The translations under genes were made by a program, and so were the position numbers. Source: Undaria pinnatifida (taxonomy: Eukaryota > Sar > Phaeophyceae > Laminariales > Alariaceae). Taken from it: 64,000 bases of DNA. Location: NCBI GenBank assembly GCA_012845835.1, contig JABAKD010000023.1, positions 9,961,840-10,025,839 of the forward strand. Direction: 5' to 3'. Positions 33,337 to 43,492 of the stretch are shown here, in pieces. Every line of letters begins with the position of its first letter. Within the stretch, counting starts at the first letter, position 1. Under the pieces are notes generated by a model that did not search any database, had not been told where the DNA came from, and saw only the letters and a list, made by a program, of their open reading frames with translations.

Positions 33337-36205
33337 ACAAAAAATATTCAAATACACTTCGGCTGTGAGATCAAAGATATGTAGCAGCTTGTTATACGCG
33401 TGGTGCTAGGTCTAGGCGATCGTGCGGGTGGTCGGAAAAGAGGGGGCGTTGGAGGGGGGGGGGGGGGGGGAGAATTGAACATTACGTCATGGATGGTCAG
33501 AAAGATAATGACGTGATATCAACTGCGTATAGGTGCTTATTACTCAGGCCGATTTCGATTGTGAGTGGGGCGTTTGGACAAACTAGGCGGAAGGGGGGGG
33601 GGGGTCGTGGGACGGGGGGGGGGGGGGAGAGAGTTTGGGTTTTTCATGAACAAGAGGGGTCAGGAGGGGGGGAGGGGAGGGGGGGGGGGGGGAGGGGGGC
33701 GGGATTTTTCAATATGTGCGCGGAAACTATAAATCCTCAAAGGGGACAAACCTGACGATTGAAGCAATAAGACATCCCTTTATATCATCTGGCTTGTAAT
33801 GTTTACTATTCTAGAAGGTTTGATGTTAGATGCAGCATGCAACCCAGTTATTAAGTGTAGTAAATAACGTGTTAAATCTTCATATTTTGTTGTATGATAC
33901 ATGGATCGAAAGCAAGACTATTTTATAGAATATTTTTAGTTACCATTATTTTCTGACATCTCTAATTATGAGAAAGAGATACGCATTGTCAAATACAACA
34001 GGCGAGGTGATGTGGTCATGCACTGTTTGTCACCATCATCATACAGTTACCATTATTTTCTGACATCGCTGATTATACGAAAGAGATACGTATTGCCAAA
34101 TACAGCATGCGACGTGATGTATGTGGCCATGTACTGTCTCCGCCATTGAGCATTATACATGTGCTCAATTACGTTACCTCGTTAGTCATACTTGGTATAC
34201 ACCCGCTCAATTACGTTACCTCGTTAGTCATATTTCTCTTGGCATAGGTTGGGAGGCGATCATGCAGACGGTATGTACGAAATACCCTACGTAATGGGTT
34301 GGTAAGGTTGTTCACCGCGATTTTAACACATCTGCCTGTGACTCCTTTTCCAAATTATTTTTTGTTTCAAATAAATGTACGATTTCACGCTTAGGATTTT
34401 ACCTTGTCGATGTGGGGCTCTATATATACAACCTGGATTGATGTAAACGAAAGAAACTCCACTCAGCGATCATCTACCACACGCTAGAGCATGTTTTCAT
34501 GAGCACCACTAACAACAGCACCAGATATGCATGCGACATCTACATGAGACCAAAAAATCTTCGACGACAGTGGGGAGAAAACAGGGCTTACAGCAGTCGT
34601 ACACTACTAGACACAATAATTAAAATGTGAAGAGGAAGTACAGACAGATATGTCAACACTGCGATACCCCACACCACCCACCTATTACGCAGGGTATTTT
34701 GTGCCTCCGGCCGTCTGCATGGTCGCCTGTCGACCTCTACAAAACGCAGTAGCATATATATGCCTATCGAAGAAGGTGAAGTCACCCTCGTGTTCAATAG
34801 TGGTGAAATTGCATGTTCACATCACCTCGCTTGCTGTATTTGTAAGATGTACCTCTGTCTTAGAATTGGCGACCTCAGAGCCCCACATCGGCGTGATGGA
34901 AATCATGGGTGTAAAATTGTACATTTGAGCCAATATAAGTGAGAAACGGAAGTACAGGCATATATATATTTTGTCCCCTTCAGAAACGGGTTTTATAGTT
35001 TCCGCGCACAGACTGACTAAAATCATCCTGTTGACCCTGATAGCTACACTGTAGTTGTAAGGGGAGTCGCCGACCTATATCCTTAATGAGGACACACAAC
35101 TCGTAATGCGCGCGATCGGAGTATCACACACAGCTTGCAAAGATGAGTTTCGACGAAATCTTCGATCTCACAGCTGGAGTGTATTTTAATTTTTATAATA
35201 TATATATGTTAAAAATGCGGTAGACCATATTACCAACCCATTACGTAGGCTATTTCGTACATACCGCCTGCATGATTGCCTCCCAACCTATTATAAACGC
35301 GGTATGACTAACGCAGAAACGTAGTCGTGTGCGAGTACACCAAGCGTTCCTTTCAAAACACTCACGATTCGCACTTCTCCCTCTCGTGCTCCAATTGTGG
35401 TGACATTGCATGACCACATTACCTCGCCTGTTGTATTTGGCAACATGAATCTCCTTTATATAATTAGTGATGTCAGAAAATAATGGTAACTACATGGTTG
35501 TACCTTTCGATTGAAATATTTTATCTTGCGATCCATGTCAACAACATGTTATGAATCTTTATCACGTTGTTCACCACGCCTAAAACGTGTTGCATACCAC
35601 ATCTAACATCAAATATTCTATATTAATAAGAGAAATATTCAATACCAGGCAAGTCATATAAAGGCATGCCTTCTGCTACAACCGTTATATCGGATTTATA
35701 GCTTACGCGGACATATTGAAGTGTCCCCCTCCCTCCCCCTCCCGTCCCTCTTGTTCGAACGCCTAACCTATAATCGAAATTTGCCAGAGTAGTAAACACT
35801 ACCAGCCAGCTGATATCACCTCATTATATTTCTAGCCATCCATGCCGTAACTCCAATTCATTTCCGCTCCCCCCCCCCACCGCCTTCTTTTATCCCCCCC
35901 GTCCCTTTGTTCAAACTACTCACCCACAATCGAAATCGGCTTGAGTAATTAACACTTCTATGCAATTAGAATCACGTCATTGTCTTTCTAGCCATCCCCG
36001 ACGTAGCTTTCATTCATTTTCCCCCCCACCCCCCCCAACGCCCCGTCCTTTCCCACCACCCGCACCATCGCCTAGACCTAGCACCACGCGTATAGCAAGC
36101 CCCCACATATATGCGTAATTCGCATGATCGTATATATCACACTCAAGGTTGCAAAGATGAGTTTCGAATAAGTCGTCGATCTCACAGCTGGAAAGTATTT
36201 ATATA
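33337..36205. mobile_element. Fold-back (long inverted repeat) Rep-B element, ~2.9 kb
   Basis: The left arm, 33,337-34,330, is an imperfect inverted copy of 35,215-36,205. Matching pairs include CTTCGGCTGTGAGATC with GATCTCACAGCTGG; TATACGCGTGGTGCTAGGTCTAGGCGAT with its complement at 36,070-36,100; GATAATGACGTGAT and CCGATTTCGATTGTG with the complement at 35,930-35,990; and GTTACCATTATTTTCTGACATC with the complement at 35,475-35,500. ACCAACCCATTACGTAGG also pairs (35,230 with 34,300). The central 880 bp carries another Rep-B terminus (34,968-35,215). No transposase frame is present. The arms also contain short direct repeats of about 105 bp at 33,938-34,150. Confidence 0.7.
34331..34967. other. 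Core of the fold-back element, no gene
   Basis: Open frames here are below 95 codons and show no domain. The segment 34,750-34,945 partially resembles the arm sequence (TGGTGAAATTGCATGTTCACATCACCTCGCTTGCTGTATTTG with 35,398-35,440), so even the core contains arm-derived material. Confidence 0.45.
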
Positions 36206-37015
36206 TTATATGTGACCTCTAAGCCTCTTTAAAACCCTCCGGCCCGCCTTTTTTTGCTCTCACTCCCTCTTACTCGAACACCCTACCTAACATCGAAATC
36301 TGCCAGAGTAATAGACACCAGAACGCACTTGATATCACCTCATTATCTTTCTTTCTAGAGCCATCCATGCCGCTGCTGCAATCCCCCCCCACTCCCCCAA
36401 CGCCGCCTCCATCTCAACCACCCGCACCATCGCCTAGACCTAGAACCACGTGTAAAGCAAACCCCTACATCTATTTGACCTAAAGATGTTGAAAAAACCA
36501 CCCCCCCCCCCCCCCCCACCCTCCTGCCTCCCCCCCCCCACCCAACCCTCACCCCCTATAACGCGCCGCCCTCTCACCACTGGTTGTACGACTTACAGGA
36601 TGGGATTTATAGTTTCCACGCACAGATTGAGCTGCCCCGCCCGTCCCGCCCCCCCTCTCCCTCCAGCTCCCTCTTGATCAAACCCAGGACCCCATGTCCT
36701 TAAACACTTCACCCACCCCTCACCGGATATTTGACTTACAGGATTCACTTGATAAACTGATGCATTTCCTTCCACAGCTGTCAGATTCGGACCGTCTCAG
36801 AAACGGGTTTTAAAGTTTCTGCGCACAGACTGCTTAACATCACCCTGTTGACTCTGATAGCTACACTGTAGTTGCAAGGGGAGTCGCCGACCTATATCGC
36901 TAATGAGGACACGCACCCCGTAATACGCGCGGTCCGAGTATCACACACAGCTTGCAAAATTGAGTCTCGACAAAAAATTCGATCTCACAGCTGGAGTGCA
37001 TTTTTATTATATATT
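36206..37015 (+). mobile_element. Rep-B arm, plus orientation
   Basis: The arm runs ACCTCTAAGCCTCTTTAAAACCC, then ACCATCGCCTAGACCTAGAACCACG, a C-homopolymer at 36,500-36,516, CTTGATCAAACCCAGGACCCC and CACAGCTGTCAGATTC, to GATCTCACAGCTGGAGTGCATTTTTATTATA. It is colinear with 9,385-10,160 and ends just before the inverted Rep-A array. Confidence 0.7.
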
Positions 37016-37039
37016 TTTTCAAGGTTATGTTCTGTAGCG

Positions 37040-37550
37040 TTTGTTGATTCTGGGTAAGGGTATGGGAGTATTTCAGAACTTCCAAAAGTTTCGGGTACGG
37101 GTACAAAAGTGTTACAGCACTTCCAGAAGTTCAGGGTATTGTGGGACGGGCGTACAGCACTCACAGAAGCTCCGGGGGAGTACGAAAGGTGCTGTCATAC
37201 CCCTGGCGTTGTGGCACGGGGTGTACAGAAGTCACAGACGTTCCGAGTACGGGTATGAATGTGCTACAGAACCAACAAAAATTCGGGTACGGGTATGAAA
37301 GTCCTACAGAACTTCCAAAAGTTTGGGTATTGTGGCACGTGCGCACAGATCTTACAGACGTTCCTGGTACGGGCATGAATGCCCTACAGAACTGACATAA
37401 ATTCCGGGTACGGATAATACCTGGGTGGGAGTTCAGCCCGTCGGGTGGGAGTTCGATTTGAAGTCGAGGGTATAATCCAACTTGCATGGATGACATGTTC
37501 TCACTGGGGCAATGTCCCCGAGGCGATACGTCGTAGCTTTAAGGGGATTA
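37040..37550 (-). repeat. Rep-A array 7, inverted, with leader; cut by the LTR element
   Basis: The reverse complement of this segment reads like 12,815-13,180: leader CTCGGGGACATTGCCCCAGTGAGAACATGTCATCCATGCAAGTTGGAT, CGAACTCCCACC, then ATTATCCGTACCCGGAA units. The leader similarity stops at the edge of the LTR retrotransposon at 37,551, suggesting that the retrotransposon inserted into or beside this Rep-A copy. Confidence 0.65.
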
Positions 37551-37819
37551 TGTGAAATTAAAGGTGGGGGACACAGAGTGCCCCCTGCAGGTCTGCCAAT
37601 TGAGCAGGTCCTCGGAGAGTACTCACTTTCGTTTCTTCGTAGAGATGTAGCTTTATTCGTTTCCACCAGAGCCCGGGATAGCTTCTGAGATCGGAGGCGC
37701 GTGCCTCCGATCTAATTCCTAACTTCCCCGAATATAAACCGCCAACCTTATCATACGAAACCCATCCAAATGATCTCAAATTCGGATACATACAGGCCTT
37801 TCGAGGCCGTATCTTAACA
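37551..37819 (-). repeat. 3' LTR of the giant retrotransposon
   Basis: The LTR is 269 bp with TG and CA ends. On the transcribed (minus) strand it shows a TATA-like TTTATATT at 37,731-37,738, then a perfect 10-bp inverted repeat GATCGGAGGC-GCGT-GCCTCCGATC at 37,689-37,712, then a polyadenylation signal AATAAA at 37,652-37,657. That order (promoter, start region, poly(A) signal) fits U3-R-U5 read from right to left. Confidence 0.9.
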
Positions 37820-37831
37820 CTAGCCCACCCT
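37820..37831 (-). other. Candidate polypurine tract
   Basis: Immediately inside the 3' LTR the minus strand reads AGGGTGGGCTAG, a G-rich mostly purine tract in the position where plus-strand DNA synthesis is primed in LTR elements. It is not a perfect purine run. Confidence 0.35.
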
Positions 37832-38673
37832 GATGAGTCGCATATGCAGAAACATGGGAGAGTCGGGGAAACTCCGGTTCTACGAACTAAACCATGAGTC
37901 GAAGATGCGGCTCCTCAAAACCCACTCCCTCACCTCTACCCGTCTGGCTATGGAGCCAGGAACATGCGAAAAAAAGCAGTTGAAAGAAAAGCAGACCGCA
38001 ATAGTCACCCATCAAAAACCTGCCGCATGCCGCCGGCGTGGCGGGGGGGCAGAAAAGGCTCTAGAACATGCCACATGCCGCCGGTGTGGCGGGGGGGGGC
38101 AGGAAAGGCTCTACGGTAAACCAACCACAGAAACGGTACTATGGCGAGGCGAGCCCTCGTCGATATAGAGGGGGACACAGGCGCTAACACAAGAGAGAAG
38201 TCATGCGAAAAACCTCCCGCGGGCCATCGGCAAGACGGGGGGGTTAGACGAGGAAGCGACGAATACCCGGGATGGAAGGTGTCAACACCTACAACCCCGC
38301 TAGGGGAGGAAGTGTTTAGACGAAAAAAAAAAAAAAAAAAAAAAGCAGAACAACCACAACACACAAAACATAAAAGAAGACACACAGACCCGTATACTGG
38401 TCGCCCCCCGGCTCTGGGCTGAGGAGGGCGTCGGCAGGGCGAATTTGAACTATGACAAAAAGACGGCAACCCTGCGCCTCAGATAGCGGCGTTTTACCCG
38501 AACCCTGACCCGGCACTGGGCAGGGGGTTCGGCAGGACAGAAAAAAAATGGAAAGAACCGCCCCAAAACTCGATGAAGACCCTCAGGACACTACGAACGA
38601 CCCAAAGACAAAGACGCAAAACTCATACCTCAACAAAATGAAGAATTATCGTGAAGCGGTGGTGGCTTGGAAG
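37832..38673. other. 3' untranslated part of the retrotransposon
   Basis: No coding domain lies between the end of the pol tail and the 3' LTR. There is an imperfect direct duplication, ACATGCCGCCGGYGTGGCGGGGGGGCAG with AGGCTCTA, at about 38,026-38,113, and a 22-base A run at 38,323-38,344. The 154-codon minus frame across this area is composition-driven. Confidence 0.5.
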
Positions 38674-39556
38674 TCAACTGGCCACGGCCGCGCCTCGAGA
38701 TTCGTCTACGTTACGTTGAATTCCCCGAGGAAACGCACTGGCGATGTGAACTTGCAAGCACCAAGAGCCTCGTACGGCTCCCGTTGAAGTCGTGTAGCGC
38801 GCCGGGGGAAGAGGGAGTTTAATCGGTCCCGGGTCGTCCAGAAAGCGGACCAGGTATACCTTGTCCTCGGTAGTGCTCGCGCTGATTTTTCCTAGCCCCC
38901 ATAAACCATCGTCTTCCTTGTACCAAAAGTGGGCTCCCTTAGGAAGTACGGTGTCGTGGTAGCGACGGAGCTAATCGGTGCGGGAAACACAGGCGTAGCC
39001 CGGCGCTAGGAAACGTTCCCCGTTGTTGCGGAAGAGCTCACGCTGTGCCGCCCCGATCCGCATTCAGCGGTAAAGGCGATTTGTTTGGCGGTGCTGGTCC
39101 GGGGTTCCGGCCCAATAACGCAAGATGTGGGAGCGGGAGAGGTGAAGGTCCATTTCCCGCTCCCTGGACGGTTCGGAGAGTCCCGCCCAATGCGTCTTGT
39201 ATAGCACCGCGATGACGCCACCTCGCCCCCGTACTGACTGATGACCAGTGATCTGCTCCACCTCCAGCCGTTAGAGGGGAGTCGAAACGTCGTCTTGAGT
39301 GACGTGGTACGGCGGGGACTTCTTGGAAAATTTGTTGAGCACATACTGTGTCAGCCCCGCCGGTAGGTATTTGGGCATGTCCCCGCTGTCGTGGGGGTTG
39401 GCACAGGGTTTGCAGCGCTCGATAGCCACACGCCGACGAGCGTCCGAACCAGGCAGGTCGGAAGGGAGATCCAAATAAAGGAGGTTGCTCCCGAGCGGCG
39501 AGCCGTCCGGGGTCTCGGCGGCGGAACAGGGACCGACGGCCAGGACCTTGTATGGG
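38674..39556 (-). pseudogene. Pol C-terminal tail: GPY motif and post-integrase region, degenerate
   Basis: After a one-base frameshift near 39,555 the minus strand continues the integrase with a GPY-type motif (LNWT, GPYKVLAV), then LLYLDLPSDLPGSDARRRV, GDMPKYLPAGLTQYVLN, GHQSVRGRGGVIAVLYKTHW and ERFLAPGYACV. The last part is HFWYKEDDGLWGLGKIS and YLVRFLDDPGPIKLPLPPA, ending at a TGA at 38,674-38,676. The WYKxDDGLWGLGK and YLVRFLDDPGP pieces resemble a small Tudor/chromo-type barrel often found at gypsy pol C-termini. That is inference. In-frame stops lie at 39,271 (TAA), 39,064 (TGA) and 38,971 (TAG). Confidence 0.7.
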
Positions 39557-41993
39557 GCGTCCAGTTAAGCGCGAGTTTGGCCTTGAGTACCTTGGCGTCG
39601 GTATTCGCTTTCACCCTGGCGGATGGTAGAGGCAGATTTGTATACCCATGCCCAACCACCCACAGTGAAGTTAGGTGCTGGACGCAGCGCGTCGGCGAGG
39701 GCGGAGTTTCTGCGTGTCTACGGGGAACGGTGAGGGTGTGGTGTGCGCGGACAATGTCGTTCGCGCGCTTTTGCCGGTCGGTGGCCAAATCGCAATAGGC
39801 CAGGTGGTCACGGGCCAGACTCTGGTGTCCCACGACACCTTTGCGGTCGAAAGTCGTCAGGGGGAGCGGTGGGAGTCTGCCCATGTGGACCTCGTTGGGC
39901 GCCAAACCCGTCGCCGCGCTGACAGAGTTGTTGTAAGCGAATTCGACGTGGGGCAGATGCAAGTCGCAGTCGCCTTGTCGCTCGTTGACGACCATAGCCA
40001 GCATTTGTGCCATAGTGTGTTTTACCCGCTCAACGCCCCCGTTACAGTTGGGATGGTAGGAGCTTGTAGCAAGCTTGTGTACACCTAACAGCTGATATAC
40101 AGCTTGTGAAAGCTTGAAGCAGAACTGCAGTCCGTTGTCCGAGAGTATGGTGCGCGGGCACCCCCACAAGGGGATGTATTGGTTCACCAGGATATTGGCT
40201 GTACCTTCCGCGGTGAACTCAGCGGCAGTGACGGGGGACATGTCGGCCCGACGACTGAAGCGATCGGTGAACAGCAGGATGTAGGTGTTGCCTCGCGGTG
40301 TGACCGGAAGGGGGCCGAAGTAGTCAACACTGACGGCGATACCTGGACCTTCCGGCAGAGGCATTGTGATGATGGGCCAGCGGACAGTCAGCCGTTGGGT
40401 TTTTCGCGCTTGGCACTTCAAGCAGTGGCGAAGCCACCACCGGGTACACACACTCATGTCAATCCACCAATAAAAACGCTCCAGCTTGCGCAACGTGCGC
40501 GTGGTGCAAAGATGGCAGGAGGCCGTCGAGTGGCCAGCTTGCATGATCCAAGGGCGCATGAGCAGGGGAACGTAGATGCGAACTGGCTCGTTGTTTAGCA
40601 AGCTAGCAGCTCGCCCCACAGAGTTCGGTTTGTCAGAGCTTGTTTGCGGGAGTGTCGGTTTACGGACGAGCAGGACAAAGTCGTCGTCGGTTGTATGTAG
40701 TCGACCCTTATCCGCCAGTTCCTGGATGTCTGAGAGAGAGGGACGCTTGGGCGAGAGGTGGCATGCCAAAAAGTCCGGTGGCAGGGCTGACGGCCGGCCG
40801 ATAGAGATGTAACGTATCGTGGCGTGGCACGTCGGCTCTGCGTGTTGTTCGCGCTTCCAATCGGCATGTGAATAACGCGGGACGGAATCCGCGAATCGCA
40901 ACTCAGCAGCGTCGCCGAGGGCATCCGACCTTGTAAGTGTAGCCGGCGTTTCACCAGGAGGAGGCGTAAGCCGTAGGAGCGGAGTTCCCATAGGCTCTGC
41001 GTGGTCGTGGTCGGACGGAAGTGGTACCGTGCGGGCCGGCGGGTCGGCAAGAGTAGGGGTCGCGGCGACTGACGGAGCCGGCCGCGGCCGTCGGGCTCGC
41101 GGCGGAGTTGTAACTCGTCTGGGCGATGACTGGGGAACCCCGCCGGGCCCGAAGCCATAGTCGACAGCAGGAGGTGCCTTACCAGCTGCTGTTGCTGAAC
41201 GCCGGCGCGTCCGAGTGGAGATGAGGTCGGAAAAGGGCGTCATCGTCTGGGGCGCCGGAGATCCAAGCGAGGTTGGGACGGACGCGGTCGGGCCCCTGGG
41301 CTCGACGGGGTTTGTCCCTTGTACCGAGCTCCGGGAAGGAGTCGGTTGGGCCACTGATGTCGTGGCAGCCGGGGCTTCGGCGGAGTCCTCCTTGGTCACG
41401 ATGGGTACAGCAAAAACCGAAGCGAAATTGTAGTCGGCTGTACGCGAGCCCCCGCCTCGGCCGGGCGAGCTATCGACGGTGGCGGTGGATGCAGAAACAC
41501 GAGCGACGAATCTCCTGGAAGGAGTAGGAAAGTCGTCGAGCCTCATACGTGGACCGTGTGTGCGAAAATCGCAAAAGTCGGCAAGAGTGAGAGGAAGCCC
41601 ACCCAAGGCATTACTTTCGGTGCGGGGCATTAGCCCACCCAAGCCGACACCCGGTATCGGAGAAGAAGGAGTGTACAGCCCGCAAGCCCGTATGAGGTAT
41701 ATACCACCATCCTCAACAGGGGTAAGGCTCGTCGAACCATTGCGGTCGTGTTCCGTGGCAGGCTCCGGCAAGCGAGACAGGAAGTCAGCGTTGCCGTTTG
41801 CGCTTCCTTTTCGGTATTCGAGGGTGTAATCGAATGCGGTGAGGAACTCGAGCCATCTCTGGACTCGACCGTTGTGATTCCCAACTTTGCCTACGTTTTC
41901 CAGAGCCTTGTGGTCTGAGAATATTCGGACCTTGGTGCTCCAAAGGTAGCCGCGGAGGCGCTTGAGAGCCCAGACGATGCTGCCAGCCTCCAA
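39351..41993 (-). CDS. Pol: RNase H C-terminus, Pro-rich spacer and integrase
   Basis: The open frame is 880 codons. Residues 1-78 finish the RNase H and connection domain (IFSDHKALENVGK, YRKGSANGNADFLSRL). Residues 80-470 are a Pro/Ser/Thr-rich, probably disordered spacer, unusually long for this position. The integrase follows: a zinc-binding HHCC module at about 488-527 (H488, H494, C524, C527), then a DDE core with D557 (VSVDYFGPLP), D619 (ILSDNGLQF) and E655 (GGVERVKHT). LPHVEFAYNNS, at about 680-690, is typical of gypsy integrases. The frame leaves the true reading near 39,555 by a one-base deletion, so the final 70 or so residues are spurious. The start Met is internal; the real protein is a polyprotein continuing from the RT frame through a one-base deletion near 42,018. 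Confidence 0.85.
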   Translation of the reverse strand: MEAGSIVWALKRLRGYLWSTKVRIFSDHKALENVGKVGNHNGRVQRWLEFLTAFDYTLEYRKGSANGNADFLSRLPEPATEHDRNGSTSLTPVEDGGIYLIRACGLYTPSSPIPGVGLGGLMPRTESNALGGLPLTLADFCDFRTHGPRMRLDDFPTPSRRFVARVSASTATVDSSPGRGGGSRTADYNFASVFAVPIVTKEDSAEAPAATTSVAQPTPSRSSVQGTNPVEPRGPTASVPTSLGSPAPQTMTPFSDLISTRTRRRSATAAGKAPPAVDYGFGPGGVPQSSPRRVTTPPRARRPRPAPSVAATPTLADPPARTVPLPSDHDHAEPMGTPLLRLTPPPGETPATLTRSDALGDAAELRFADSVPRYSHADWKREQHAEPTCHATIRYISIGRPSALPPDFLACHLSPKRPSLSDIQELADKGRLHTTDDDFVLLVRKPTLPQTSSDKPNSVGRAASLLNNEPVRIYVPLLMRPWIMQAGHSTASCHLCTTRTLRKLERFYWWIDMSVCTRWWLRHCLKCQARKTQRLTVRWPIITMPLPEGPGIAVSVDYFGPLPVTPRGNTYILLFTDRFSRRADMSPVTAAEFTAEGTANILVNQYIPLWGCPRTILSDNGLQFCFKLSQAVYQLLGVHKLATSSYHPNCNGGVERVKHTMAQMLAMVVNERQGDCDLHLPHVEFAYNNSVSAATGLAPNEVHMGRLPPLPLTTFDRKGVVGHQSLARDHLAYCDLATDRQKRANDIVRAHHTLTVPRRHAETPPSPTRCVQHLTSLWVVGHGYTNLPLPSARVKANTDAKVLKAKLALNWTPHTRSWPSVPVPPPRPRTARRSGATSFIWISLPTCLVRTLVGVWLSSAANPVPTPTTAGTCPNTYRRG

Positions 41994-43483
41994 ATCGAGA
42001 GGAGTCCAATGCCTTTCGAGTCGAGCGTAGCTCGACTGATGTATGCGATGGGTTTTATGGAGCCGTCCGTCTGCTCCTGTTCGAGAGCGGCTCCGAACCC
42101 GTCGATGCAGGCATCGCAGTACACATGGAACGGGCGAGTGCCGTCAGCGACGGCGTCCCAATCAGGGAAAACTAGGACCGGCGGGGTCGTGAGCTCCGCC
42201 AAGATTTGTCTCACCAACTTCTCCATATCAGGCGTGAAGGCAAACTTTACCCCCTTCCGAAGGAGTGCGTTAATAGGACGAAGTCTCTTCGATAAGTCGG
42301 GCAAAAAATTGCGGTAATAGTTGATACCACCCATGAGTGCGTGCACCTGCTTAACGTCAGTGGGCATCGGCATATTGGTCAATGCCGACACTTTTTCCGA
42401 ATTTGGGCGTAGGCCTGCTGGAGAAATGGAGTGGCCTAGAAAGTTCGCATCGGTAGCGCCCAAACGCGCCTTCGAGGGCGAAAGCTTGAGATTATGCTTT
42501 CGAAGGCGTTCGGAGAGAGAGCGAATCGTCCGAACATGCATTACCGGGTCGGAATCGAACACGATGACATCGTCGAGGTAAGCTGCAACCTGTGTCAAAC
42601 CCTTGATCACCTCATTGATAACCTTGACGAACCACCCAGACGAGGAGCTGCTACCCTGGGGCATAACGAGCCACTCATAAAGGCCCGTGGGTGTGCAGAA
42701 CGCTGTGAGGGGAACTGTGTCCTTGTGTGCCGTTATCTGGTGGAACGAGGAAACCAAGTCGAACAGGGAAAACACCCGACCTGAGCCCAAGGAGTCCAGG
42801 ACCTGGTCCACGCGCGGAATCGGCAGTTGACTGAGCTTGCTAATTTGGTTGAGCTTCTTGTAGTTCACCATGATCCTCACACCGCCAGATTTCTTCGGGA
42901 TGACCACCAGCGGGCTCGAGTACGGTGAGGTCGAGTGCTGAATCAGCCCAGCCGCGAGGTACTGGTTAAGGGTCGCGTCCACTTCTCTGGCCAGTATAGG
43001 GTTTATGCGATGGGGCCGTGAAGTGACCGGAGCGCTGCCCTCCGGAACCGAGATTTGAAAGGGCATTAGGGAGCATGACCCAAACTCCGTCTTCGAGGTG
43101 GAGAACACGTCAGAAAAGTCGCAGAGCACATCCCCCAGTTGCTCAATGGTCGGGGGGTCCCAACCAGGGTCGTGTAAGTCGAACGCAATCTCCCGCAGGT
43201 GCGGTGGGAGTCGGGCCCAGACGCGTAGAAATGCAGAACGTTGGACCGGGTTCAAACGTTCCATAAGCGTCGGCGAGGGCGACGGTACGGCGGGAACTAT
43301 CTCCTCCGCGCCGGTCGGGCTCGCGACCGCAGAGACCTGGCTGTCCGAAGTCTGGCCAGGGTGATGACCCGCAGCCTCGATGGGGTGTTGCAAGGCACCC
43401 AGCGGGATGCGCAAAAGTGGGGCGTCGGCGACCCCGATAAGGTCGCCTGGCTCGAGGTCCGCGACACCTATGACGGGAAGCAC
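41891..43483 (-). CDS. Pol: reverse transcriptase and RNase H N-terminus
   Basis: The open frame is 530 codons. Residues about 115-350 form the RT: FSDVFSTSKTEFG, SPYSSPLVVIPKKSGGVRIM, SLFDLVSSFHQI, WLVMPQGSSSSSGWF and the catalytic AYLDDVIVFD with YLDD at 302-305 (42,569-42,580). The connection segment FLGHSISPAGLRPNSEKV and the RNase H start FHVYCDACIDGFGAALEQ, with Asp457, follow. The order and motifs are those of Ty3/gypsy. After about residue 489 (TLDSK) the frame is wrong: the expected ERHWTPLDLEAGS is readable one base away, so one base was lost near 42,018. It is separated from the upstream protease frame, in phase, by a single TGA at 43,493. Confidence 0.9.
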   Translation of the reverse strand: MLPVIGVADLEPGDLIGVADAPLLRIPLGALQHPIEAAGHHPGQTSDSQVSAVASPTGAEEIVPAVPSPSPTLMERLNPVQRSAFLRVWARLPPHLREIAFDLHDPGWDPPTIEQLGDVLCDFSDVFSTSKTEFGSCSLMPFQISVPEGSAPVTSRPHRINPILAREVDATLNQYLAAGLIQHSTSPYSSPLVVIPKKSGGVRIMVNYKKLNQISKLSQLPIPRVDQVLDSLGSGRVFSLFDLVSSFHQITAHKDTVPLTAFCTPTGLYEWLVMPQGSSSSSGWFVKVINEVIKGLTQVAAYLDDVIVFDSDPVMHVRTIRSLSERLRKHNLKLSPSKARLGATDANFLGHSISPAGLRPNSEKVSALTNMPMPTDVKQVHALMGGINYYRNFLPDLSKRLRPINALLRKGVKFAFTPDMEKLVRQILAELTTPPVLVFPDWDAVADGTRPFHVYCDACIDGFGAALEQEQTDGSIKPIAYISRATLDSKGIGLLSIWRLAASSGLSSASAATFGAPRSEYSQTTRLWKT

Positions 43484-43492
43484 CTGTCCTCC

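Noticed and set aside
38005..38469. 154-codon minus frame with a Phe run
   Set aside because: The Phe run is the complement of a 22-A homopolymer; the rest is G/C-rich duplicate sequence in the 3' untranslated region.
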